A stretch of DNA of 36,867 nt from Elusimicrobiaceae bacterium. Lineage in GTDB: Bacteria; Elusimicrobiota; Elusimicrobia; Elusimicrobiales; Elusimicrobiaceae. A model generated the notes under the pieces. That model ran no database searches. It saw only the letters and a program-made list of their open reading frames with translations, and was not told where the DNA came from. The stretch is taken from positions 1-36,867 of the forward strand of contig JAGCWX010000024.1 of NCBI GenBank assembly GCA_017961585.1, read 5' to 3'. Positions 30,287-36,867 of the stretch are shown in pieces; positions within the stretch are counted from its first letter, which is position 1, and each line of letters opens with the position of its first letter. The position numbers were made by a program, and so were the translations under genes.

Positions 30287-31097
30287 TACCGAAAAATGGA
30301 CCAAACAGTGGTTCGGAAACCTTCAAATTAAGGACAAAGTGCTTTGGCTGTATGTTTGCGACGCTTGCAACGCGGCAGGTATAGCAGATTTTAATCCGCG
30401 CTTTTTTTCCTTTGCGGTTGGTTTCAAAGTTACGCGCGAAATGCTCAAAAAGACATTTGGCGATAGGTTGTACTGGTTTGAGGAAAACAAATTTTTCATT
30501 CCTTCCTTCATAGAATTTCAGTACGGCCAATTAAGTGATATGTGTAAGCCACATAAGCCAATCATAGCAGAACTGGTAAAAAAAGGGTTAATGAAGGTTG
30601 AAAACGGAAAGGGTATCCTTACCCTTACGGAAGGGTATCGTTACCCTTTGGAAAGGGTATCGTTACCCTTTGGAAAGGGTATAAATACCCTTCAAGAAAA
30701 GGAAAAAGAACAAGAACAAGATAATATAAATATAAATAATATTAAAACTACACAAGAAGTAAGTAATCTTGCTAATACTCCTTCCGCATTTGAACTCTTT
30801 TGGAAGGAATATCCAAAAAAACGCGCCGGCAGTAAAGATAAAGCCCTTATTGCTTTTAACAAAGCGATAGAGCGCGGTCTAACTTCCGCAGAGCAACTAG
30901 TCGCCAAAGCCAAAGAATACGCACATAGCGAGGAAGCCACGAAAAATGACGGTATGTACGCAAAGGGCGCGGCGGCTTGGCTCAATGATGACCGCTTTCT
31001 GATACGTTACGCACCGGCTAAAGATTCCGGCACCGCGTTGGAAGAAGCGCGGGCGCGCGGGAATGCAATCATCAAAAGAATGTTTGGAGAACCCTAA
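30267..31097 (+). CDS. Phage replication initiator (O-like), with origin inside gene
   Basis: 276 residues. The start at 30267 has GGGGGA upstream. The N-terminal 110 residues resemble a winged-helix DNA-binding part; the C-terminal part (about 170-260) has FELFWKEYPKKRAGSKDKALIAF, a pattern common in phage replication proteins that meet the helicase loader. Between them, the DNA itself carries four 22-bp iterons and an AT-rich stretch, as in lambda O/ori. The DnaC-like gene starts on its last base. It would bind the iterons and load helicase. Confidence 0.8.
   Translation: MAKRFTDTEKWTKQWFGNLQIKDKVLWLYVCDACNAAGIADFNPRFFSFAVGFKVTREMLKKTFGDRLYWFEENKFFIPSFIEFQYGQLSDMCKPHKPIIAELVKKGLMKVENGKGILTLTEGYRYPLERVSLPFGKGINTLQEKEKEQEQDNININNIKTTQEVSNLANTPSAFELFWKEYPKKRAGSKDKALIAFNKAIERGLTSAEQLVAKAKEYAHSEEATKNDGMYAKGAAAWLNDDRFLIRYAPAKDSGTALEEARARGNAIIKRMFGEP
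30606..30693 (+). repeat. Four 22-bp iterons (replication origin)
   Basis: GGGTAT begins at 30611, 30633, 30655 and 30677, an exact 22-bp period. Each unit contains an inverted GGGTA/TACCC pair; units two and three are identical. As 22 is not a multiple of three, the repeat changes reading frame each time, so it is kept as DNA and not as protein. It is the likely binding array for the initiator it lies in. Confidence 0.85.
30719..30750 (+). other. AT-rich DNA-unwinding element
   Basis: Directly after the iterons, nearly pure A and T for about 30 bases. Its position next to the iteron array matches the strand-opening region of iteron origins. Confidence 0.65.
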
Positions 31098-31810
31098 TGG
31101 ATAATCAATTATTCTGCTCTATTTGTCATAAACCGTACGTTATGCAGAAATATGAGTACGGGACTTCATTTGTGAATGTTCCAGTTGCACAGTGTAACTG
31201 TGAGGAAAAGGCCCTCAAAGACGCTGAAGAGGAAGAAAAAGAGCGCGAGCGCGTGCGCCGAATGGACGCATTGAACTTGCCCCCTATCTTTGCCCCTTAC
31301 CGGCTCAAAGACCTTACTTGCGAGCATTCCGGGGACGCGTTGCCCTATGTGGAAGGATTTAAGCCACGCCGGAGTAAAGGCCTGTTCATTTATGGGCCGA
31401 ACGGAAACGGAAAGACCACGTTGGCGGCGGTCATTTGCAAAGAACTGGCCTATCGTGGGTACAGGGTACTATTTACCACTATGACCGAAATGCTCGACAA
31501 AATGGAGTTCGGAATCGGCTCAAACCGGGCCTTACAAGCGCAACGTGTGCTCAAAGAGTTGTTGACTTACGACTTTGTGATGTTTGATGACTACGGGCGC
31601 GAAAATTACACGCCGTTACGGTTGCAAAACGTGTTCCAAATCGTCGACCGGCTCTACAAATACCGCGTTGTGTTTGGGGTTACGGTTAACCCGGAGTGTA
31701 TGGACCGATTAGCCCACATTCCCGAACTTGCCGCTATTGATGACCGCATGCGCCAAGTGCTTATGCAATGGGAATTTGTGAAACCCAGTTTAAGGGGGGC
31801 GCAAAAATGA
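31097..31810 (+). CDS. DnaC/IstB-type helicase loader ATPase
   Basis: 237 residues. N-terminal zinc-binding part with C7-x2-C10 and C33-x-C35, charged linker (40-58), then AAA+ domain: Walker A GPNGNGKTT (100-108) and Walker B FVMFDDYG (about 156-163). Such proteins load the replicative helicase at the phage origin. It overlaps the initiator stop by one base (TAATG), and its partner is thus the preceding gene product. Confidence 0.9.
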   Translation: MDNQLFCSICHKPYVMQKYEYGTSFVNVPVAQCNCEEKALKDAEEEEKERERVRRMDALNLPPIFAPYRLKDLTCEHSGDALPYVEGFKPRRSKGLFIYGPNGNGKTTLAAVICKELAYRGYRVLFTTMTEMLDKMEFGIGSNRALQAQRVLKELLTYDFVMFDDYGRENYTPLRLQNVFQIVDRLYKYRVVFGVTVNPECMDRLAHIPELAAIDDRMRQVLMQWEFVKPSLRGAQK

Positions 31811-33423
31811 ACACAGCGACACTCGTAAAACAAATCAAAGAGGCCGGGCAGGACTTTGAGTTCTACCCGACCACAAAGGAAATCGTGTACCGCGTGTGGA
31901 AAGGACTTGGCGAATATCGTAGCGGGCTAAAGATACTTGATATTGGAGCCGGGAACGGTAACTTTTTCCGGCTCTTGGAAGAGTGCGAGAAAGAATATGG
32001 CAAAGGGCATTGTCCGACTTACCACAAATATGCCATGGAAAAAAGCCAAATTCTACTTTCCAACCTTCCGGCCGAAGTGTTTGTAATCGGTACGGATTTC
32101 CACTTTCAAACGCTCATTGACAAGAAAATGGACGTGATATTTTGTAACCCGCCGTATAGCGAGTACGAAATGTGGGCCGCCAAGATTATCCGGGAAGCCA
32201 ACGCGGAGCGCGTGTTCCTAGTCATACCTACCCGGTGGGAAAACAGCCCGCTGATACAGCAGGCACTCAAAGACCGGGGCGTGTTCCCTACGGTGTTAAA
32301 TACTTATGACTTTAACAACGCAGAACGAGCCGCCCGCGCAACCGTTCATTTACTTTCCATTTACTTTGGCGAAAAGTATGAGCGCAAGAAAAGCCCCTTT
32401 GACCTGTGGTTTGAGCAGACGTTCCAATTCGCGGCCGAAAAGCGCGAAGAGTTTGACTACAAAGCCGAACAACGCAAGTCCGAAGAAATCGGCGCGAAAC
32501 TTGTAAAGGGCCAAAACCTCATTGAGAGATTGGAAGAACTTTACTTAGCCGAAATGGAAAACTTGCTTAAAAACTACCGGGCCATTGAACAACTTGACGC
32601 AAGCATTTTGAAGGAACTCAATGTTGATACGGACAAGTTACGCGAGGGCTTAAAGTTACGGTTGGAAGGCACAAAGTCGTTGTATTGGAAGCAACTTTTT
32701 GACCGGCTGACAGCCATAACAGACCGCCTAACGGCAAAAAGCCGGAAAGAATTGCTCGGCGCATTACAAGAGCATACGGCCATTGACTACACGAGCGCAA
32801 ACGCTTACGCGGTGGTTTTGTGGGCCATAAAGAACGCCAATCAGTACATGGAAAGCCAACTCAAAGCCCTGTACTTGGAGTTATCAAGCCCGGAAAACAT
32901 AAAAGCGTACAAATCAAACGCGCGGACTTTCTCGCAGGACACATGGCGGTTCAAGCAAGAAAAGTTCACGCACTACAAATTGGACTACCGCATAATTGAG
33001 CGCGCGTATAAGTGCTTTGAAACAAGTTGGGACGGCAAGGAAGTTAGAGCCCTAACCGACAGCGCGCACAACCGCATAGGCGATATTATGACCGTAGCCA
33101 AAAATCTCGGCTTTGCGGTGCAAGGAGATAGCCATAACTTCTTTTGGCGGCCGGGCGAACCGCAAGTTTTCTACTACGAAGAAAACGGCCAAGAAAAGCA
33201 GTTTATGCGCGTGAAGGCATACTTGAACGGCAACATTCACTATCAGTTTTGCCAAGAGTTTTCAAAGGCATTTAACATCGAGGCGGGCCGGTTGTTCGGG
33301 TGGATCCGCAACGCGCAGGAAGCCGCGCGCGAGTTGGAGTTACCGCTAACCGAAACCGTGTCTTACTTCGGTAGGCAACAAGCGTCGTTATTGGGCGTAA
33401 GCCACATCAAATTACTAGCATAG
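31807..33423 (+). CDS. DNA N6-adenine methyltransferase with DUF4942 domain
   Basis: 538 residues. SAM-binding motif DIGAGNGN (45-52) and catalytic NPPY (114-117), together the gamma/beta-type N6-adenine methyltransferase signature. The C-terminal half (about 330-538) matches DUF4942, with the long helical part before it (about 210-330). The start at 31807 has GGGGGG upstream. It probably methylates phage DNA to escape restriction; the target sequence is unknown. The nearby Lar-like gene fits an anti-restriction role. Confidence 0.88.
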   Translation: MNTATLVKQIKEAGQDFEFYPTTKEIVYRVWKGLGEYRSGLKILDIGAGNGNFFRLLEECEKEYGKGHCPTYHKYAMEKSQILLSNLPAEVFVIGTDFHFQTLIDKKMDVIFCNPPYSEYEMWAAKIIREANAERVFLVIPTRWENSPLIQQALKDRGVFPTVLNTYDFNNAERAARATVHLLSIYFGEKYERKKSPFDLWFEQTFQFAAEKREEFDYKAEQRKSEEIGAKLVKGQNLIERLEELYLAEMENLLKNYRAIEQLDASILKELNVDTDKLREGLKLRLEGTKSLYWKQLFDRLTAITDRLTAKSRKELLGALQEHTAIDYTSANAYAVVLWAIKNANQYMESQLKALYLELSSPENIKAYKSNARTFSQDTWRFKQEKFTHYKLDYRIIERAYKCFETSWDGKEVRALTDSAHNRIGDIMTVAKNLGFAVQGDSHNFFWRPGEPQVFYYEENGQEKQFMRVKAYLNGNIHYQFCQEFSKAFNIEAGRLFGWIRNAQEAARELELPLTETVSYFGRQQASLLGVSHIKLLA

Positions 33424-33431
33424 GAGCAACT

Positions 33432-34886
33432 ATGACAAAAAACACAACAACACAGTACAAAGAGTTAGAACATGGGGAAATAACCCTTGATGAAGTTACC
33501 GTTTCAGGCGATAACTTCCGCAAAGAGTTCAATGAGGAATCCCTCAAAGAACTTTCCGAAAACATTGCAAAGGTGGGCGTATTAGAACCCATTATTTTGC
33601 GTAAAAACCGCGCACATAAAATACTTGTAGCCGGAGAACGCCGCTTGCGTGCCGCGCAAATGGCGGGTATTGAGAAAATCCCGTACCGCTTGCTTGACCT
33701 TACCGAAGAACAAGCCCGCGAAGTAATGGTACTTGAAAACTTGCACCGCAAAGATTTAAGCCCGCTAGAAGAAGCCCGTGGGTTTAATGACTTGCTAAAG
33801 AGTGGCGGTTATACGGCCGAAGATGTAGCCAACCGGGTAGATAAGAGCAAGGCGTATGTGTACCGGGCAATCCGTTTGCTTGACTTGCCACAGGAAGCGC
33901 AAGACGCGCTAGAAAAAGGCGAAATCACAACCGGGCATGCGCGCCAACTGTTGTGCGTGTCGGCTGATGAAGCCAAAGAGTTACTCAAAAAAATCAAACG
34001 CAGAGAGATGAGCGTAACCGCGTTGCGCGACGAAATTAAATGGACTCTTGGCACCGATTTAGAGGATTCGCGGTTTAAGTTAGATGTGGAATATGCGGGC
34101 AAAATAGCGTGTAGCAAGTGTCCGTACAATACCGCCAATCAGCAATCCCTTTTTGATGAGGCCGTTGAAGCCGGAAGATGTACGAATAAGGCCTGCTACG
34201 AAGAAAAGGAAAAGCAATCCTTCGCCGACTTAGTGGAAGAAGTCAAAGCCAAAGCGCAAAAAGCGGGAATGAAATTCTTGGATCCGCAAGATCGATACGA
34301 CTATGACGAAAGTTACGAGATTATGGACCAAGACGAACAAGAACAATATGCCGACGAAATCAAAAAGCACCCCGGCAAGTTTGCGCTAACCGTGTTCAAG
34401 TATAGTGGCGAAGAAGGTCTGCTTTGCATTGATAAAAAACTTGCCAAAAAAATCAATGACGAACGGTACGCGGAAGATGAGGAAGAGGAAGAAGAAACCG
34501 AAGAAGAAAAAGCCGAGCGCGCCGAGCGTGAACGTGAACGCGCTATCCGCGACAAAGAAGAAGAATTTCTTGCCGGGAAACTGTTAGGCGAGTTACTCAA
34601 CAAGGAAATTACCGACAAGGTTTTTGAGAACTTGTGGGACGACTTCCGCGATTGGCAAAAAGAGGCCCTTGCCAAGAATTTCGGCCTAAAAAGTTTAACC
34701 GTGGACGAAGTATTAAAACTGGAACCGAAAAAACTGTTTTGGTTTATGAGTATCGTCCGCACAACAAATCAATGGGGCTTTAACGAAGATATATGCACCT
34801 TGCTTGATGACCGCGAAATTACGGAAGAAGAAATAGACGAAATGCACGCGAAAGCCGTTGCCGCTATTGATTCAGCCAACAAGTAA
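33432..34886 (+). CDS. ParB/Spo0J-family protein with zinc-like cluster (484 aa)
   Basis: CTP-binding ParB-N with GERRLRAA (68-75) and ENLHRKDLSPLEEA (102-115), then an HTH (about 128-150). A cysteine cluster (CSKCPYN, GRCTNKAC, about residues 228-257) and a highly acidic segment (about 350-375, many E) follow, then a helical end. No ParA lies anywhere in the window. It may act as a DNA clamp or regulator rather than in partition. It follows the methyltransferase gene. Confidence 0.85.
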   Translation: MTKNTTTQYKELEHGEITLDEVTVSGDNFRKEFNEESLKELSENIAKVGVLEPIILRKNRAHKILVAGERRLRAAQMAGIEKIPYRLLDLTEEQAREVMVLENLHRKDLSPLEEARGFNDLLKSGGYTAEDVANRVDKSKAYVYRAIRLLDLPQEAQDALEKGEITTGHARQLLCVSADEAKELLKKIKRREMSVTALRDEIKWTLGTDLEDSRFKLDVEYAGKIACSKCPYNTANQQSLFDEAVEAGRCTNKACYEEKEKQSFADLVEEVKAKAQKAGMKFLDPQDRYDYDESYEIMDQDEQEQYADEIKKHPGKFALTVFKYSGEEGLLCIDKKLAKKINDERYAEDEEEEEETEEEKAERAERERERAIRDKEEEFLAGKLLGELLNKEITDKVFENLWDDFRDWQKEALAKNFGLKSLTVDEVLKLEPKKLFWFMSIVRTTNQWGFNEDICTLLDDREITEEEIDEMHAKAVAAIDSANK

Positions 34887-34895
34887 AGTTAAACC

Positions 34896-34917
34896 GTGCC
34901 CCCGTAACAGGGGGCAC
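34896..34917. terminator. Hairpin at the border of the small-gene cassette
   Basis: GTGCCCCC pairs with GGGGGCAC over a six-base loop. There is no T-run, so termination is doubtful. Apart from small differences it is the reverse complement of the hairpin at 1371-1390, including the loop. Confidence 0.5.
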
Positions 34918-34929
34918 ACAGGGGAATTT

Positions 34930-35169
34930 ATGGGAAACGAAAACAAAAAAGAAGGCATACCGATCGGCGCGAAAGAAACGCCGGAAACAGTACGGGCCAA
35001 AAAGATAGGGTTTTTCTTGGGCTCTATTTCCGCGATAAACTTGGCCATAGCGGAATTAACGCGCATGCGTAAGGAAATGGAAGCAATGTTTGAAACTTAC
35101 GAAAAGACCGGCAAATTTGGAGAAGGAAACGACAAGTCCGGTGGCAACTTCCCAACGGGGCGTGCGTAA
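34930..35169 (+). CDS. Hypothetical protein (79 aa)
   Basis: The start at 34930 has AGGGG upstream and lies after the hairpin. A mainly helical protein with a mild hydrophobic stretch (IGFFLGSISAINLAIAEL, about 26-43) and a G/N/K tail. Family unknown. First gene of the accessory cassette. Confidence 0.65.
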   Translation: MGNENKKEGIPIGAKETPETVRAKKIGFFLGSISAINLAIAELTRMRKEMEAMFETYEKTGKFGEGNDKSGGNFPTGRA

Positions 35170-35170
35170 T

Positions 35171-35335
35171 ATGAAAAAAGCACAAGCAAAGTTCAAAGTA
35201 GGCCAAGTAGTTCAGTTCTTTTGGGGCACACAATACCTCAAAGGGGCAATCCGTAAAGTTCGCGCGGAAGGGTGCGAAATCGTAACGCTTACCGGCGCGT
35301 ATTACATACAAAACAAAGACATTTTAACGAGGTAA
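35171..35335 (+). CDS. Small SH3-like hypothetical protein (54 aa)
   Basis: Starts two bases after the previous stop. The sequence KFKVGQVVQFFWGTQYLKGAIRKV gives a short beta-barrel pattern resembling small KOW/SH3-like folds in phage proteins; this is only a pattern. Basic (about nine K/R). Confidence 0.55.
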   Translation: MKKAQAKFKVGQVVQFFWGTQYLKGAIRKVRAEGCEIVTLTGAYYIQNKDILTR

Positions 35336-35337
35336 CT

Positions 35338-35532
35338 ATGAAGATAATGCCGTGTGAAGAAAAAATAGAAGATGTGGCCTTTGCTCTTTTCAAAGAAAAA
35401 CGCCGCCAAAAGGGGCAGAAGGCCGATTTCTCAAGTTGGGCGCGCCTTTGCCAACAGGGGCGCGAAAACTACCGCGCTGAAGCGAGAGTCGCCATTGAAA
35501 CGTGGGAAGATATACGCGAGGTAAAAGTATGA
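35338..35532 (+). CDS. Small hypothetical protein (64 aa)
   Basis: Starts two bases after the previous stop, with GAGGT upstream. Helical, basic/charged (FKEKRRQKGQKADF). The next gene begins over its stop (ATGA), so the two are coupled. Confidence 0.55.
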   Translation: MKIMPCEEKIEDVAFALFKEKRRQKGQKADFSSWARLCQQGRENYRAEARVAIETWEDIREVKV

Positions 35533-35951
35533 TAAACCCCCGGTATATGTTTCGCATAGCGGTATTTGACAAGACCGGAAAGTTCGACCGTTTTGTGTTC
35601 TTTTCTGCTATATCCGGCGCACCGGCTATCACTTGCCGGGAAGGGTGTAAGTTCAGTAAGCCCGAACAATGCACTGGCGTACTTGACCGCCATGGGAAGA
35701 TGATTTTTGAAGGGGATATTTTAGCCACATCAAACGATAACCCGGAATTTGACTTATGGGGGCCGGAAGATTTTGGCTACACAAAAATCGTATGGAACGA
35801 TCATGCGTTATGTTTCGGCGGTAGTGAGTGGAATTTTGAAACAGAGTACAATGACCCGAACACGGATAGCGTGTACAACGTGCAATTTGTGTCGGTCGTT
35901 GGCAATATACACGAAACGCCGGAACTATTAGAGGAGAAGAAGAAAAAATGA
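35529..35951 (+). CDS. YopX-family protein (140 aa)
   Basis: Has the YopX signature: a variant of the QxTGxxDxxG motif (QCTGVLDRHGKMIFEGDIL, about 60-78), a central beta-rich part, and VVGNIHETPELL at the end. YopX proteins are common in phage early regions with unknown function. The start at 35529 has GAGGT upstream and overlaps the previous stop. A second YopX lies at 36412-36735. Confidence 0.85.
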   Translation: MINPRYMFRIAVFDKTGKFDRFVFFSAISGAPAITCREGCKFSKPEQCTGVLDRHGKMIFEGDILATSNDNPEFDLWGPEDFGYTKIVWNDHALCFGGSEWNFETEYNDPNTDSVYNVQFVSVVGNIHETPELLEEKKKK

Positions 35952-36091
35952 CAAGGGTTCAATTCTGCCCGGTATGCGGGAAAAAATCAGAGTTGGTGCA
36001 GGGACAAACGGCCTTTGGCGTGTTGTGGGAAACCGTCAAATGCAAAAACAAAGAATGCGGGGCCACCACTTCTATTGTGCGTGCTCCGTAA
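35948..36091 (+). CDS. Small zinc-ribbon protein (47 aa)
   Basis: Overlaps the YopX stop by four bases (ATGA). C7-x2-C10 (FCPVCG) and C33-x4-C38 (CKNKEC) form a one-domain zinc ribbon. Function unknown; similar small ribbons occur in phage accessory regions. Confidence 0.65.
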   Translation: MTRVQFCPVCGKKSELVQGQTAFGVLWETVKCKNKECGATTSIVRAP

Positions 36092-36104
36092 AGCGAGGCA
36101 AAAA

Positions 36105-36443
36105 ATGATTGATGTGAAAGAAAAACAAGAGGAGTGCCCCTTTGCCGGGGCATATCCTAAATGCAACAATGCAGAGGGGTGTTCGTGTTGTAAAGAATTT
36201 GAAACTTGGCTCGATGAAAACGATTTGGAATTTAACCTAGAGAAATGCCCTTCTTGTGGCGGCACCGCCCACTTCTTTGCGCGTAACTTCGGCATTAAGT
36301 CAACGCCGAAATACAAAGCAATATGCGATACTTGTCAGTTGCAAACGCCGTGGGTATCAAGCCGTACAAGCGCGGCCCGGATTTGGAACAAACGGGTAGG
36401 GGGGAAACAGCATGCAGAGGCAACTCAAGTTCCGGTGCTTTGA
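36105..36443 (+). CDS. Lar-like restriction alleviation protein (112 aa)
   Basis: The start at 36105 has GAGG upstream. The N-terminal 30 residues have a dense cysteine group (C11, C20, C26, C28, C29). From residue 46 it matches the Lar layout: KCPSCGG (48-51), CDTC (74-77) and a finish RTSAARIWNKR, as in the TxxEAxxxWNxR motif. Lar/Ral proteins of lambdoid prophages reduce type I restriction. Anti-restriction is known for the family and not shown for this protein. Confidence 0.72.
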   Translation: MIDVKEKQEECPFAGAYPKCNNAEGCSCCKEFETWLDENDLEFNLEKCPSCGGTAHFFARNFGIKSTPKYKAICDTCQLQTPWVSSRTSAARIWNKRVGGKQHAEATQVPVL

Positions 36444-36735
36444 CACTTATACAGGGCGTTACATTCCCGGATTCCGCTTGGGGCAAGCCAGGGAATACCC
36501 GGTCGGCATTGTGGAACAATGCACCGGGCTCAAAGACCGTGAAGGCACATTGATTTATGACGGCGATATTGTAGAGCACAACGCGCGCTATTGCGTTGTT
36601 GAGTGGTACAAGGGCGGCTTTTGGGTGAACACGCTTTCCAACGGCGTGAAGTGGCACATACATCTTTTGCATAGTGCTGTAAAAGTCGTTGGCAATATAC
36701 ACGAAAATTATAAACTTTTAAGGGGAAATAAATGA
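36412..36735 (+). CDS. Second YopX-family protein (107 aa)
   Basis: YopX features: FRCFDTYTGRYI near the start, QCTGLKDREGTLIYDGDIVEH (a typical motif, about 41-61) and VKVVGNIHENYKLL at the end. It overlaps the Lar-like gene by 32 bases in another frame and has a GGGGGG ribosome-binding site. It overlaps the next gene (in the terminal repeat) by four bases. A likely distant paralogue of 35529-35951. Confidence 0.85.
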   Translation: MQRQLKFRCFDTYTGRYIPGFRLGQAREYPVGIVEQCTGLKDREGTLIYDGDIVEHNARYCVVEWYKGGFWVNTLSNGVKWHIHLLHSAVKVVGNIHENYKLLRGNK

Positions 36736-36867
36736 CAATAACAATACCGTATGAAGTAGTTGCCGTGACAGTTGTTTTAGGAGCGTTTGTTTTTGGGCTT
36801 GTTTTAGGCGTAATTGTAGCAGGTGCCGCGTTAGTGAACGCCGAAGAAGAAGAGGAATAACGCCATG
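36727..36867. repeat. Terminal overlap, copy 2 (circular closure)
   Basis: Base-for-base copy of 1-141. Gives the upstream context (ribosome-binding site) missing from copy 1 and shows that the operon is continuous from 36735 into 139-480. Confidence 0.95.
36732..36860 (+). CDS. Small single-pass membrane protein (same gene as 6-134)
   Basis: Second appearance of the 42-residue membrane protein because of the circular overlap. Here its AGGGG ribosome-binding site is visible, and the start overlaps the YopX stop by four bases (ATGA-like coupling). Count it once. Confidence 0.6.
   Translation: MTITIPYEVVAVTVVLGAFVFGLVLGVIVAGAALVNAEEEEE

Noticed and set aside
30606-30693. Short repeats that could suggest a CRISPR array
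   Set aside because: The 22-bp units are contiguous, without unique spacers, and lie inside a replication gene; iterons explain them.
1-36867. tRNA or rRNA genes
   Set aside because: No cloverleaf with T-loop signature or rRNA segment was noticed on reading; a tRNAscan run would be needed to exclude one fully.

Overview
The window is one complete temperate phage genome, read as a closed circle. Bases 1-141 are repeated exactly at 36727-36867, so the unique circle is 36,726 bp. An exact overlap of this length is what a de Bruijn-graph assembler leaves when it closes a circular or circularly permuted molecule. Two points suggest a diderm (Gram-negative), anaerobic host. The lysis cassette ends in an Rz/Rz1 spanin pair with an outer-membrane lipoprotein, and the phage carries a stand-alone glycyl-radical domain of anaerobic ribonucleotide reductase (NrdD). 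No host genus can be named from the sequence. Heads are Mu-like (DUF935 portal fused to a gpF-type domain, protease/scaffold, gpT-like capsid protein, gpG- and gp36-like proteins). There is no transposase and no visible tail sheath, and there is a tyrosine integrase, so this looks like a mosaic, integrating siphovirus.

Layout. Minus strand, from 24661 down to 2826: a CI-like repressor with an S24 fold, and a secreted protein translationally coupled to it. A sigma70-type promoter (23361-23390) follows, running straight into an intrinsic terminator. The late operon comes next: ParB-like protein, SPL-type radical SAM enzyme, small and large terminase, portal-gpF fusion, ClpP protease with nested scaffold, decoration protein, capsid, connectors, tail tube, tail chaperones with a programmed -1 frameshift, tape measure, tail tip, glycine-rich fibre, lysis genes and spanins, then a terminator. 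The NrdD-like domain lies beyond that terminator, convergent with the integrase.

Plus strand, from 24690 through the circle junction to 2603: an early promoter with operator repeats and a strongly folded leader RNA ending in its own terminator, a DNA-binding protein, a small membrane protein, and an 868-bp stretch without a plausible gene. That stretch can be folded into many long perfect helices, GNRA-type hairpins and pseudoknots, and is the most striking feature of the window: a candidate giant 'ornate' noncoding RNA of the kind represented by GOLLD and ROOL. Next come recombination genes (ERF annealase, DUF1351, an SSB-tip protein, NinB-like, VRR-NUC), a replication initiator with four 22-bp iterons and an AT-rich segment inside its gene, a DnaC-like loader, a DUF4942 adenine methyltransferase and a large ParB. 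A cassette of small genes (zinc-ribbon proteins, two YopX proteins, a Lar-like antirestriction protein) follows, and finally the integrase.

Working model: the repressor holds the early promoter. Early genes replicate the circle from the iteron origin and modify or protect DNA. Late transcription must pass a leader terminator before making heads, tails and lysis proteins. Two folded early RNAs, one of roughly 150-200 nt and one of roughly 800 nt, have no assigned function.
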